Assembly (NCBI RefSeq): GCF_040954835.1 | Contig: NW_027168298.1 | Location: forward strand, 1 to 64,000 | Length of the DNA stretch: 64,000 nucleotides | Direction: 5' to 3' | DNA from: Lepisosteus oculatus | Lineage: Eukaryota; Chordata; Actinopteri; Semionotiformes; Lepisosteidae | Shown here: positions 30,820 through 43,273 of the stretch, one piece after another | Layout: the number at the start of each line of letters is the position of its first letter | Numbering within the stretch: the first letter of the stretch is position 1 | The notes under the pieces: model-generated | The model's input: only the letters and a program-made list of their open reading frames with translations | Told to the model about the DNA's origin: nothing | Database searches by the model: none | Position numbers and translations under genes: made by a program

Positions 30820-32413
30820 AGGGGCGTTCAAGATGGCGCTCAGGTGGGAGGTAAAGTTTAGTGGTTGAGGATTTTTTTTGAGTTTTTCATGACCTGAATG
30901 TTAATTTTTGCTTTTTTTGACTACAGAAAAATAAGGACTTAACACTACTTGTTTAAACTTCAGTTATAATTGAAAGAAAAAAAAACGTTTTTTTTTAGGT
31001 TTAAGAATTTCGATATGAGTAACACTGGGAAAAGAAAAGAGAGTGCTGGGTCTTCGAAGGAGAAGTCTAAGAAACCTCAATCGTATATGTATAGCACTAC
31101 AAGAAAATTGATGGCAACTAAAGGGAAAAGTGAAGCAGCTGGAGGGGACGTGGAAAGAGTGCTGGAGATGCGCTCGTACGCGAGCGTTCGCAGCCCAAGT
31201 GAGACTCAGCTGCCAGAGGAAGAGCCGGAGTCCCTGCCCAGCACACCTGTGAAAACCCCGGCAGCCAAGAGAGGAAGGGGCGACCTGACGCTGGAGGAGC
31301 TCCAGACCAACATCTTCAACATGATGGCACAGAGCATGGGTGAGCTGAAGGAAATGATTTGATCTAATACAGTTGCAATCGAAAGTCTTAAAAAGTCCAT
31401 GGACTGTGTGTTTAAAGAGGTTGAAGACTTAAAGAGTGAAGTAAAAGTTCTTAAACAAGTAAATACCAAACAAGAAAAGCATATTAAAGAACTTGAATTG
31501 AAAGTGAACGATGTAGATAGATACCGTCGATGATGGAATTTAAAATTATTTGGAGTTAAAGAGGAACGTGATAAGGACCTTGTTGCAATAGTGAAGGGTA
31601 TCTGTAAAAGGACCCTGCCGGACCAGGAGGACGTAATATCGGCCATTGACTTTGTTCACAGGCTCGGGAGAGCGAACATGTCTGGGCAAGTGCGCCCCAG
31701 ATCGATTATAATACAGTTCACCAAGAGGACGGCGAGGGACATGCTGTGGCGAGCGGCGAGGGGGAATGAGTATTTGAATGGGAACAAACTGAGGTTTGCA
31801 GAGGACCTGTCTGCCGCGGACAGGAGTACCAGGAACCAGCTGTGGCCCCAGGTTGAAGCTGCCAGAAGAGAGGGGAGGAGAGCCTACTTTGTGGGAGCGA
31901 GGGCCTTTGTGGACGGGAAGGAGATTTGCTCCCAGTGACTGCTCAGTTAATGATTATGTTTGGTTATATTTGTTATACCAGTATATACTAGTGTTTCTTT
32001 AGTGTTAGTTTGGAATGGTGTAGTTAAGTGTTAAGGACTGTTATAGTTCTGGTTCTTTGAAAAACTCAATAGTTTAGACAGTCTTAGAGTTAGTTATTTG
32101 CTTTTGTGTATGTCTTTTTCATGAATGCCAGAGGTACTCGAAATGTTGTTAAAAGAAAAACTGTGTGCTGAGTTTTATTTTTTACAGGAAACGCATGCAT
32201 GTTGAAACTAAAGTTTATAAATAATTGAGAAATATTAAAGCAAGGAAAATATGATATGTGTAAAATATACAATTTGATCACATAATTACTTAATTACCTC
32301 TGGTAGTTAAATGCTTTTTTCTGCTGCGTTTTTTTTCTCTTGTACATGACTCTGATCCTCTTGTTGTATTTGTATTTGTAAATTCTATGTTTAATAAAAA
32401 AAAAATTAAAAAA
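30820..32413 (+). mobile_element. ORF1-only LINE (L1/Tx1-like), full ends
   Basis: The element is bounded by a 16-bp target duplication AGCATTCTCTGGTGGT (30804-30819 and 32414-32429). The empty site is at 47079-47094. The 5' end has CAAGATGGCG (30829-30838), a YY1-like motif. A leader of about 195 bp precedes ORF1 (31015-31938), about 450 bp of 3' UTR follows, and the element ends in an A-rich tail (32394-32413). There is no ORF2 with endonuclease or reverse transcriptase, and no internal scar is obvious. The layout is like the mammalian half-LINE HAL1, which depends on a partner LINE for movement. Confidence 0.75.
31015..31938 (+). pseudogene. LINE ORF1 (coiled coil + RRM + C-terminal domain)
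   Basis: A single frame of 307 codons. About residues 1-95 are basic/Ser-rich and acidic. Residues 96-170 are a coiled coil (SLKKSMDCVFKEVEDLKSEV). An RRM-like part starts NLKLFGVKEE, and the C-terminal part holds LRFAEDLSAADR and ARREGRRAYFVGARAFVDG, typical of L1/Tx1 ORF1 proteins that bind RNA and chaperone nucleic acid. Two in-frame TGA codons (31360 and 31531) break it. Both fit decay of CGA codons and suggest few changes since insertion. Confidence 0.8.
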
Positions 32414-32453
32414 AGCATTCTCTGGTGGTGTCCTGCAGGCTTCCTGTGGGTGT

Positions 32454-32525
32454 GCGTTGATGGTATAGTGGTGAGCATAGCTGTCTTCCAAGCAGTTGAC
32501 CCGGGTTCGATTCCCGGCCAACGCA
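32454..32525 (+). tRNA. tRNA-Gly(TCC)
   Basis: GCGTTGATGGTATAGTGGTG start, 72 nt, loop CTTCCAA giving TCC, T arm GGGTTCGATTCCC, acceptor end CAACGC plus A. One mismatch at acceptor pair 7:66. A TTTT follows after 11 nt. It looks functional. Confidence 0.92.
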
Positions 32526-33236
32526 GTGGCGAATGTTTTCAAATGCTGTCATGAGCCTTGGATTGTGACTAGCAAAGCGAAGCCTTTTGAAAGAGCTAAA
32601 GCACTGAAAAACGGAATTGAGGGAGAATCTTACAGGGGATTCTGAGCGGTGTCTGCATACACGCAGTCCGATACGGGTGCTGAAAGCTTGAGCTACTCTC
32701 AATGTCATGCTGGCTTTCCCCGGAGTAAATCTGTTACATTGAAAGAATGCTTCTCGCAGGTTCAAAAAGGGACCCTTGTTAATTGGAGAAATCAATGATT
32801 TCGAATGAATTCTGTATGCGTTAAAAGACAGCTATACACAGAAAACATGCAGGACACTGCTCATGATGTTTCCCGAGCCGAAACACAGTGAGTTTTTTCA
32901 AGCCATCTGACAAAGCCCGCCCACTGAAAACTGCAGCAGATCGTGTAAAGACGTTCAACTTTGTAACTACTGCACGCACAGGAAGCAGAATAAATTCCTC
33001 TTTTCAAACTGTCAAAGGTTTGCTTTACGAACGCCGCAGGACATCGCACAATCTCTTTTGAACAGGGACAAACGATTTCTTATGGGGCGCAGTAAGTACT
33101 GTTACTGTCACTGCTCGATACCGACGTTGGCCTACTATACCATGTTCAGCCACTGCTAGAAAATGTACGGCTCTAGCACCAGAGCAAACAACAGGAGGGC
33201 CGATGTCGAACAGGCACACGTGTCAGACATGGAGAG
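32526..33236. repeat. tRNA-Gly 3' flank and flank block
   Basis: No gene seen. 32530-32765 matches 14430-14660 inverted. 32770-33100 matches 1020-1340, and then a piece of the 9620-9750 spacer follows, inverted. Confidence 0.65.
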
Positions 33237-33318
33237 CGATGAGAATGGGATTCGAACCCATGCCTGCAGAGCACAATGGATTAGCAGTCCATCACCTTAA
33301 CCACTCAGCCACCTTGTC
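33237..33318 (-). tRNA. tRNA-Ser(GCT), acceptor stem weakened
   Basis: GACAAGGTGGCTGAGTGG start, 82 nt, anticodon GCT, long variable arm and T arm GGGTTCGAATCCC intact. The acceptor stem has two adjacent mismatches (3:70, 4:69) relative to the copy at 9537. Probably a decaying gene. Confidence 0.82.
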
Positions 33319-33697
33319 GACGAAACTGGGCTGTCCGGACATGGGTTGGCGCGCTCCAGATGATCTTTTTCTTTTTTTCCCCACGTACTCGAGGGTCATT
33401 TTCCTGTTCCACATGTGATTTCAACATTTTCCTTGGGAGATGTCAAGCCAGCAAGCCACTGCTGTGGTTCAGTGGCCAGTGTGGAGTTCAGTGGCCCTGT
33501 TGTACACAGAAAGCACATTGAGCTCCTTGGACATGAAAAGTTCCAGATAAAAGCCATTTGTCATCCTTTCTCTTGGTGTCGATGTTGCTATTGTATGTAA
33601 AGGTGGCAACTTGCTCAGCGAGCAGGCGGAGCACACACCGAATGCAGATGTGTCTGAGTGGTGTGTCCAAGTGGCTGCAAAAGGACAACACTCCCGG

Positions 33698-33747
33698 GGC
33701 GCCGTGGCTTAGTTGGTTAAAGCGCCTGTCTAGTAAATAGGAGATCC
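33698..33747 (+). pseudogene. tRNA-Thr(AGT), 3' third deleted
   Basis: GGCGCCGTGGCTTAGTTGG to the anticodon arm (loop CTAGTAA) is intact. After GGAGATCC the sequence jumps to CCGCCTACGGC, removing the T arm and acceptor 3' strand. No B box, so no pol III gene. Confidence 0.88.
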
Positions 33748-35215
33748 CCGCCTACGGCTAGACTTAATTAAATGCAAGTATTCATTTCCTGTCTTTAACG
33801 CGACTTGTTTTTCTTAAAATGGATGCAACTTGCAAAACATGAAATACAAGCCTTGCTAATCAGCGCTAGCGGCTGGCAAAAAAAAGGAGTCAGCTATTTT
33901 TTTTTCTTTAACCTTAACCCTGCTAACGGAGAAGAGTTAAACGACCGAGTCTATGCAGCTTAAACGGTGCGCAAGTCGGGTTCTTAGCTGAAAGGGTGGT
34001 AAATCACGCTCACCCCAGTCCTTAATCTTTTAAAGAGGATACAAAATTGAACCTAGTCGCCACATCACATACATCCTGTTAAATGATAAAAAGGTAACAT
34101 CTATCCTCGCTCCAGAGTAAATCTCACGTTGAGGGCATCTTTTTTTTCACTTTACCGTGAGTCGGGCTCGGCTGCACAGAGGAGAGAGCAGAGCAATGAG
34201 GTCACAGGGACAGGGGAGTCACACGCTGGCGGATTGAATACGCGGAAGATCACTGAGGGATCCACAGTATGTGGACCCTCCGTTCGCCATCAGTCCACAC
34301 TCCGGACTCTGAATCCTGCCATCCGAGTTAAGATCTCGGCGGAACCTGAGGCGCAGTTCCTTCTTAAAACGTAATCTGGTGAGCATTTCTAGAATCGCAC
34401 TTGTATAGATGCAGCCTTTAATGTGTTGCTAGGTTAAAATTGATGACTTCTTGTATTTCAGTAGGCAACTGCCCTCTTGATTTTGGATTTAATTTCTTTA
34501 TTACAGGGGCGCTTTTATGAAGACAGAGTCATGTTCAGGTACTTTGCTTGATGGAGGAAGCTCATTTCGGACTCTGTGATCTGCTCACCTGGAAAGGTCT
34601 GCTGTACTACTACAAGAGAGAAGTAGGGTCTGGAAGAAGGGACAATTTTATGATGCTTTGGAAGATAGTTTTTTTTTCTTATACTGAAAATGAAAAGTAG
34701 TTGTTTCTATATGGACTCAGTCTTTGGAATTTGTATATTTATACATTTCAGTGAACCCTCAGCCATTCCTTCTGTATTGTAATTCAATTTCTCTTTTGAA
34801 ATTCCTTCCCCACTTCTAGGACCTGCAGTTGCTGAACTCCACAATGGCTTCTATTGGAAAGTCTGTGACTGAGACCATTATTTATTTAGGAGCAATGAGC
34901 AATTCTTATATAAATGCAATAAAATCATTATGCTCAAACTATGAGAGAGAATTTTAAGGATAATTTAAGAAATCAGTCTTAGCTTGTTTCTATACACAGA
35001 TGGTATTATTTATTTTCAAAGGAAACCCGCGAGGATTCCCCTGGTGTGCAAGATGTGCCTGAATACTTTTGATCAGCTTCCTGCTCACTTCAAGAGGGCG
35101 TGTATGAAGCACGCCACGGCAGAAGAGATCAGGTGGCCTCTCAACAGGCGAGGGAGGACATGATGAATCACCTGAAGAACGGGGTCATCGTGGATTACCA
35201 CAGAATAGAGATCAA
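33748..35215 (+). pseudogene. Partial copy of the C2HC gene
   Basis: Same order as 14790-15870: exon 1 (to about 34377), exon 2 (34507-34538), exon 3 (34820-34876) and part of exon 4 (35023-35213). The donor of exon 3 is deleted (GAGACC joins ATTATTTATT). Exon 4 has lost one base (ATCAGGTGGCC for ATCAGGATGGCC) and joins the repeat AAAGGACACTTTGTGGGC. Clearly a dead copy. Confidence 0.75.
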
Positions 35216-36109
35216 AGGACACTTTGTGGGCTTGAAATACAAAGAAAATCATGTTCTATGGGACAAGATAAATACAAAACTTAAGCTTTTATTTTAATTA
35301 GATTTATTTATAAAGCATAAGCAATCATTTATTACATTAATATATGTGAAAATAACATTTTAGTATCATACGTTTAGTATATTTAGTCCCTTATGCTGAA
35401 AGAAATGATCATAGAACATGACATCTAACCTTACCTGCTGTGTTTTTAATCCCTATTGCTCAATGCACGGTGAAAGTATTGCATACATATGTCTGACAAT
35501 GAGGAATGGGCCCCTGAGACAGTCATTTGCCTGTTTCACAAATGATCGTATTTTACTAGAGATTCTGTTTGGGATTCAGATGTGCATTCGGACAGCAATC
35601 CCTTTCAACAAATGATACGTTCTGGATGAGGTCAAAGGTTCTGGAACACTGTATCTAGGATGTGTTTGCAGAGACTGTGTGTCTCCTGCTTCAACGCAGT
35701 GAGAAATAGATGTGCTCCTGTAATTCATTGGTACATGCCCAGGGCAGTAAGCAGTCTGAGGATTTATTTCCAGACGGCATAGAGCAGTGAAGCAGTGAAG
35801 TAGTGCAACACACTGGATCATTATATTATTAGAATCTATTCTACTTAAATTATTACATTATACACAATTTGAGTTCATTTTAAAAAGTAAAAGGTAATGA
35901 AAGGAATGCATTTTCGTAAGAAAGATAATACCGATATGCATGTGATAATCTTCCTTATATCATGTAGTGCGTCATTTGGACACTTTGTGGGATTGAAATA
36001 CAAAGAAAATCATGTTCTATGGTACAAGATAAATACAAAACTTAAGCTTTTATTTTAATTAGATTTGTTTATAAAGCATAAGCAATCATTTATTATATTA
36101 ATATATGTG
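35216..36109 (+). repeat. Dispersed repeats left of the LTR element
   Basis: No gene seen. Two copies of the TTTGTGGGCTTGAAATACAA segment flank a copy of the ACATGACATCTAACC repeat. TGTG at 35345-35348 is a second empty site matching the LTR target. 36106-36109 is the left target copy. Confidence 0.6.
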
Positions 36110-37596
36110 TGTAGCGGCGAGGCTTATTAATAAGGCAGAATTAAGTGTTCTGAGCCTTCCCAAATGAGGCCCCATTTCTCTGTTCATCTCTGTGGTGCAG
36201 CCACAGAGAGACTATTCATGCAGGGTGATTTAAGGTCCTAGGACAGCTCCCAAAGGGGGATGCACTTAGCTAAGCCTGGCTATCATGATCAATGGTCATC
36301 CATTGGCGCCTATCTGTCTAGGGAGTGCCAGTTGGACATCTGGACTGCATTACTAAGTGTCAGGACTAAGTGACTCATATCTCACCTTGATCAATCAATC
36401 AGGGACTGGTAGGGCCAAGTAACCCACGTGGGACTCTGATGCCCATGGAACTTTCAGCCAATCAATGAGCTGAAGTTCCTCCAGGTAAAAACAGGCAACA
36501 CAGAGAGCCTGTGAGATTCAGTAAGATTCAGAAGGGAGGATTCAGAGGATTCTGTGGACAATTCTAAAGGGAATTCAAAGGAGAATTCCAGGGCAGGGCG
36601 GCCCAGGAGCAGAAGGCTCCCAAGGGCAGGACATTCTCGCAGCGCGCCTCCTGACCATCCTGAGACTCAGCCCGGACAACCACGGAACGGCCAGTGTGTC
36701 CGAGTGCCAGAACTTTCCTTTGTTCTAAGAGTCTAGAGCGGAGGTTGCCAGAGAATAACCAGAGGATCCACCCGAGGTTAGCACCAGCAGCAGGCCTCGT
36801 GAACAGGTCGGAACTGTGGACGGCTGAATCACTATTCAGAACTAGCTCTTCATCAGAAACGAACCGGTCCTCTTCCTGACTTGCTGGGACCCACAGTCAT
36901 CTTTTCTCCTGTGCACAAACTTTGCTAGTTAAAGCCAACACTAACTAGCCGGTCAGTGAGCATCAGCAGGGCAGCGTCGCAAGCCGCACAGCACAGCCTG
37001 GCACGGAGCCAGAGAGCGCGGATTGGACAGCAACAGCCTGCAACTGTTTCTTTGTGCCCGCAGGAAGATCTGAATCCCCAAAGATTGGATGAGTATTCAA
37101 CTTCAATGCATTACAGCTCAAGAATTCAATTGTTATCCCAACCAGTTGATATCAATTTAATTCCTAAGAGTTATGTACTTGTTTGAGTATCTAATGTAGA
37201 AGTTATAACCAAGTTCATTAACGAAACGGTCTTAATGAATGATATACTGAACGTATGTCCTCTTGATATGTGTAACACTTCGTAACTGACTGAATATATA
37301 TCTTTTGTATTCTGATAACCCTCTCGATAAGATCTGTTAGGTTTACATGCATATTTTATGTATTAATAAATGTATCCTCGTGTATTAGTACCTGTGTGTG
37401 CGCGTTGTTTGAGTTATGTCGCATGGTTGGATTCTAAAGCCATCAAAAGAATCAACTTTGTGATTTACTGCTACAATTAATAATTGTCTCAGTAAATGCC
37501 CAAACCCTACAGAACTGGTGCCTTCAGAGAGCCACTACATTTAATTTTGCTATGGCAACATTACATATTTTGCGTCCCTGAGCCGGTTTTCTTACA
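36110..37596 (+). repeat. 5' LTR
   Basis: About 1.49 kb, starts TGTAGCGGCGAGGC, ends GGTTTTCTTACA. AATAAA at 37375-37380 with a GT-rich run after it. The last 17 bases equal an internal stretch at 39831-39847. Confidence 0.88.
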
Positions 37597-40500
37597 TTAT
37601 TTGGCGTCCCTGGGTGGGCGTGGCAAGACTGAAATGAGTCAACCAAGCGGAATAATTCAATATAAAACGCCGCTGGTTTCATACACAACAATACGGTGTG
37701 CTGAAAGCCGAAAGAAAAAAAAGTTCCCCTTGCTCTTTAAGCAGTGCTTGATTGTTTTGTGATCTTTTGCGATCTACCGGGTTGATTGCATACTTGATCT
37801 TGTGGTTTTCTGTGGTAAAACTGTGATTTCGTACTTAAAAGTAATACTCTTTAAGTTTAACGATGGTTGCTAAAAGGTCTGAATTCGAGTCGCTATTAAG
37901 CACTCTCTCTAGCAGCGACAGGTCTGACCACGATCTCTTCCATATCTCCGTCAGCGGAGAAGCTAGAAGGATAAATCTCCATTCTCTGAGAGAGCTAGCG
38001 AAGGACATAGAGAGATTTGACCCCGCAGTGTCAGAGAATAATATCGAGAGTTATATTCAGGACCTCAGGTATACCCTGCAGTATCTGCCAAACGCCACAG
38101 AACAGGAGAAAGTGTTTCTGGTCAGGAAAACTACCAGCAGAGCTGTACATGAGTGGATGGCTAGGCAGATGAAATAAGTCTGTAATGATTTTGAGAAGCT
38201 TTGTCAAGCACTTATTGAAGAATACAGTGCGTTTATTGACCCGACTGCTGCGATAGCCGCCGCTCTTAACATTAAGCACGAGAGAGCAGAGTCCCCTCGC
38301 GAATATTACGAGAGACTTAGACGAACTTATTTTGCAGGGCGAAATGATGAGGGTTGCGAAGAGAACACACATTTCAAGGGTTTATTCATTGCGAATCTCC
38401 ACCCGTCAGTCAGAAAGATGATCTTAATGCATACAGATTCGTGCAGAAAGCCTGGGAGTATGATGTCCAAAGTCGCTCTGAGCAAAAAGCTGTTAAAGTG
38501 ACTGTGTTTGCTGTCAGAGCCAGCAGGGTTAATTCCCCCCTGCTCGAAGGAGCACAGGCTCCTGAGCTGGCTAAGCCCCGTTCCAAAGCATGCACACAGG
38601 ACCGCACCCAGCGTCCTAAGTGCCATGAGAACACCGGGGGAGGGAAAGGGCTAGATAAAGCTGAACAAAAGGATTCAGTAGCCGCCCGCCTGGCCAGGCT
38701 TGAACAAGCTTTATTAGGACAGGGACAACCGCTCCCCAAGGCTGCCGTAAGCGTGAATGAGCTGATACTCTCCACTGGAGGAGGCGGAGACCCACCCCCT
38801 CTCCCTCCCTCAGTCTATCTGATTGAGCGGAAGGGTTCCTGCCTGGATGAATTCAGCCACTCCCAAGTCAGTGCTGACTCCACCCCTGAAGTCACAGAGC
38901 AGGCAGTAAAACACAGAGGAAAAGCAAGTAGCTTTTACCTCAAGGCTGCCATGGGAGATGTCTTACACAGTGAGACACTGATTGACACTGAGGTTGAAAG
39001 GTGTTTGATGTCACACGGCAAGCTCAAACGGGTTGAAAAAGAAAAGGGCATGCGACTCAGAGAGGAACCTTTGGTGGATCACCAGAAAGGCAAAGTGTGG
39101 AAACAGGTCAAGGCTCCTAAGCCTTCTGTACAGAAGGAAAGGGGGGCCAAGAGGCAGACTGTGCTCACACAGTGCCCACCGAACACAGAAGCCTATGTGG
39201 AGATTCCTTCTGTTCCCTCTGGACAAGAAATAAAAATATTTCCTTGTTCCCCGGATATACAGGGAAGTCGTGTCCCGGCCAAAGTCCCAACAGCCTCCAT
39301 GCCACAGGAGCGGTGCTACAAGCAGCCGCCTGATCCACCAGGTAAAGCACACACCTTTTACATCCCTAAAGAGGAGCAGATCTCCCCACCTGGCGATGAA
39401 AAGGAGCTTTCCCTGTGCACCCTGGCACCCAAGAGGGGTCAGGAACACCACCCTGCAGTGGTGGAAGGGATCCAGATGGCAGGAGAGCCGGTTGGTAATG
39501 TAGCCCTCACCCTTAGCCCTGAGAGGTCCTCTATTAGTGAGGATCTGCTTGAGCAGCTGTCACAGGGCCACCGCCAGGTGCCCCTGGTGCAACATTCACA
39601 GGTTAGACAGGAGGTCCAGCTGGACGCTGAGACTACTGCACTGTGGACACACCTGATCCCAGATGCCGATTCCCTCTGCTGTGACCCAGGGAACCTGCAG
39701 TCAGGTAACATTATTTCTCACAACTACCAGGTAGTGAGTGAGACTGACCTGATTGTTCCTGCCTCAACGGCAGGGTTGCCAACACACCCAGTCCCCCAGA
39801 AGGGACAGGGAATGAAAGCCGAGCCGGTTTTCTTACAGCCACCAGCTCAGTCTGTCAGTCTGAGTCTGACCAACAGTGGTTCAGCCAGACTGGAGCTGGA
39901 TGGTCAAGTCACCCGCCTGCCAGTGCAGGACATCGCAAAGAGGGGTGTCAGAATCCCCGCCTGCACTGACATGGGCCTGGTGAGTGATAGTAAGTTCAAA
40001 GACAGTGAACTAGCTATCCCAGTACTGGGGCAGCTCCCCGAACCCCTAGCACGGGAAGGGGGGAGCGAGCAGGTGTCCTACACCCACGCCCAGCGAACGA
40101 TTGTAAACATGCCGATAGAGGGATTCCTCAATCAGGAAGTGTGCAGGGTGGACCTGAACAGTGAGAATGGGGTAACAATCCCAGATCACTCAGGTGCTCC
40201 AGATGACCACTCAGCCGAGGGTCAGGCATGCTCCACCGCTGCACCGCCCCCTGCAGGGTTCCTAGAGCACAGGCATGAACAAATCGAAAAAGCAGATGCC
40301 CTGGAAAAGGAGGAGCAGCATCAGCAGCTGCGTCAGATCTCCCCATATTTCCAGGATGTTGGTGCCCAACATGCCACAGGGCATACTGAGAAAGACACCA
40401 TGTACACGCTGCGCCAGCTTAGAAAGGCGACAGTCATTCAGAAGGAGATGACTGGGATCAGCCACCCGAAAAGACTTTTGGGAGGACTGATTGCTGTTGC

Positions 40501-41801
40501 ACGTTTGCTTTTTTCTGGTAGGTTTGTGTGCTACTGGCACTCTCACCCTGACTGCCCCAAGAAGGCAGGGGTCAGAGATGCCGGAGGGTAGTGACAGACT
40601 GTATCGACAGCAGCAAAAGTTGGAAAGGGAAAACCCTACAGGCAATTTCCTATGCAACAGGGTTAAACCTTATTCCCCAACCAGTGGACATGATTGTTGG
40701 TGTTATACAGTGGGTTTATGCTTGTGTGCAACAGGCCAGAATGTTGACACAAGACCTATTAAGGGAGCTTAGTGCCACTGTAGCCAGTCTAACCACGGCA
40801 CGATTCCCAACCCACTTGATTCCACTCTTCTCAGTAGAGGAGTATGTGACATTAACCCCATCGCTCATAGCTCACCCAGAAGGCAATCCAAGATTGAATT
40901 TGGTTCCAAATCTTGAGACGGGTATGGCTACCAAAGCTATCCATTGGCTGTGTCTAAACGATTCACCAATGAAGGGTGTAAAGCTACTAACGAGCAGAGG
41001 GAGGTTAATGAACCCCATGAAGAGCAGGTAGGAAGTAAATGGCTGGTCAGCACACCACATTTAACTGACACTATGACTTGTGACAGGCATGATACAGCTA
41101 CCACAATGCAGCTACCTAATCAAACAGTTTTCCTGCAAGTTCCTGAGGAGGCCATAGTACAGCATGGTAACTTAACACTGTACGGTCTGGAACCAGACAA
41201 CATAAGACCAAACTTGAGGTCATGGATGCCTTCAGGTGCCACACTATTGAATTGGATAGAAATCCAAGAAACAGTAAGCCCTGAAGAGGTACAGGTAGTT
41301 AGTTTGCTTTAATGGAACAAACCTCCAAACCACCCTAGCAGATACCCAACACAGGTGTTGTGGTTTATCGCGGGGCTGGGAACAGGAACTGGTTACATTT
41401 TAACACTGCTGCTGGGAAGCTGGATCATGACTGACAGTGTACTCTGAATGCTGTACTCTTGCATCAAAATGTAATCTGGGTAGCATGAATGAGTCAAAGG
41501 TAGCATGTCAAAAGAAAGGAAGTGATTTCTCCCCAAATATCTACTACAGAGGTATCAGATATTGACAGTGAACTTCCTGATGTGTAATTCCTAGACCTAG
41601 ATAATGTCTCCTACCGTGTTTATACATACTCCAGATGTTATTCATCCTGTTTGTATCCAACACTGGTTCCGGTATGAATTCTCGAGGAGTAATGTGGACA
41701 TTTAAGATTAATGTTCTAATGGCAAGGGACATCACTTAACTCTGTTTTGTTTTGAAGGCAACAACGCCTCAGGACCTCGTGACCTTCAAAAAGGGGGGAT
41801 A

Positions 41802-43269
41802 TGTAGCGGCGAGGCTTATTAATAAGGCAGAATTAAGTGTTCTGAGCCTTCCCAAATGAGGCCCCATTTCTCTGTTCATCTCTGTGGTGCAGCCACAGAG
41901 AAACTGTTCTGCAGGGTGATTTAAGGTCCTAGGACAGCTCCCAAAGGGGGATGCACTTAGCTAAGCCTGGCTATCATGATCAATGGTCATCCATTGGCGC
42001 CTATCTGTCTAGGGAGTGCCAGTTGGACATCTGGACTGCATTACTAAGTGTCAGGACTAAGTGACTCATATCTCACCTTGATCAATCAATCAGGGACTGG
42101 TAGGGCCGAGTAACCCACGTGGGACTCTGGTGCCTATGGAACTTTCAGCCAATCAATGAGCTGTTCCTCCAGGTAAAAACAGGCAACACAGAGAGCCTGT
42201 GAGATTCAGTAAGATTCAGAAGGGAGGATTCAGAGGATTCTGTGGACAATTCTAAAGGGAATTCAAAGGAGAATTCCAGGGCAGGACGGCCCAGGAGCAG
42301 AAGGCTCCCAAGGGCAGGACATTCTCGCAGCGCGCCTCCTGACCATCCTGAGACTCAGCCCGGACAACCACGGAACGGCCAGTGTGTCCGAGTGCCAGAA
42401 CTTTCCTTTGTTCTAAGAGTCTAGAGCGGAGGTTGCCAGAGAATAACCAGAGGATCCACCCGAGGTTAGCACCAGCAGCAGGCCTTGTGAACAGGTCGGA
42501 ACTGTGGACAGCTGAATCACTATTCAGAACTAGCTCTTCATCAGAAACGAACCGGTCCTCTTCCTGACTTGCTGGGACCCACAGTCATCTTTTCTCCTGT
42601 GCACAAACTTTGCTAGTTAAAGCCCACAGTGAGCATCAGCAGCGCAGCGTCGCAAGCCGCACAGCACAGCCTGGCACGGAGCCAGAGAGCGCGGATTGGA
42701 CAGCAACAGCCTGCAACTGTTTCTTTGTGCCCGCAGGAAGATCTGAATCCACAAAGATTGGATGAGTATTCAACTTCAATGCATTACAGCTCGAGAATTC
42801 AATTGTTATCCCAACCAGTTGATATCAATTTAATTCCTAAGAGTTATGTACTTGTTTGAGTATCTAATGTAGAAGTTATAACCAAGTTCATTAACGAAAC
42901 GGTCTTAATGAATGATATACTGAACGTATGTCCTCTTGATATGTGTAACACTTCGTAACTGACTGAATATATATCTTTTGCATTCTGATAACCCTCTCGA
43001 TAAGATCTGTTAGGTTTACATGCATATTTTATGTATTAATAAATGTATCCTCGTGTATTAGTACCTGTGTGTGCGCGTTGTTTGAGTTATGTCACATGGT
43101 TGGATTCTAAAGCCATCAAAAGAATCAACTTTGTGATTTACTGCTACAATTAATAATTGTCTCAGTAAATGCCCAAACCCTACAGAACTGGTGCCTTCAG
43201 AGAGCCACTACATTTAATTTTGCTATGGCAACATTACATATTTGGCGTCCCTGAGCCGGTTTTCTTACA
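41802..43269 (+). repeat. 3' LTR
   Basis: About 1.47 kb, nearly identical to the 5' LTR. AATAAA at 43038-43043. Preceded by the purine tract. Confidence 0.88.
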
Positions 43270-43273
43270 TGTG

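Larger units (their letters stand above)
36110..43269 (+). mobile_element. LTR element fossil with both LTRs
   Basis: The 5' LTR is 36110-37596 and the 3' LTR 41802-43269, both TG...CA. They are flanked by a TGTG target duplication (36106-36109, 43270-43273). A TGG-type primer site (TGGCGTCCCTGGGTGGGC) starts near 37602 and a purine tract (AAAAAGGGGGG) lies before 41802. The inside has a gag-like part (from about 37863), a protease-like segment (near 38930-39010) and an envelope-like 3' region with a hydrophobic stretch (about 40600-41440). No reverse-transcriptase or integrase block is recognisable. The LTRs differ at roughly 1-1.5% of positions by eye plus a few small indels, so it is fairly young. 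It is broken. The family (Gypsy-like or ERV-like) is not settled. Confidence 0.8.

Noticed and set aside
38354-40591. Long open frame of 745 codons
   Set aside because: It lies wholly inside the LTR fossil, between its LTRs. Not a host gene.
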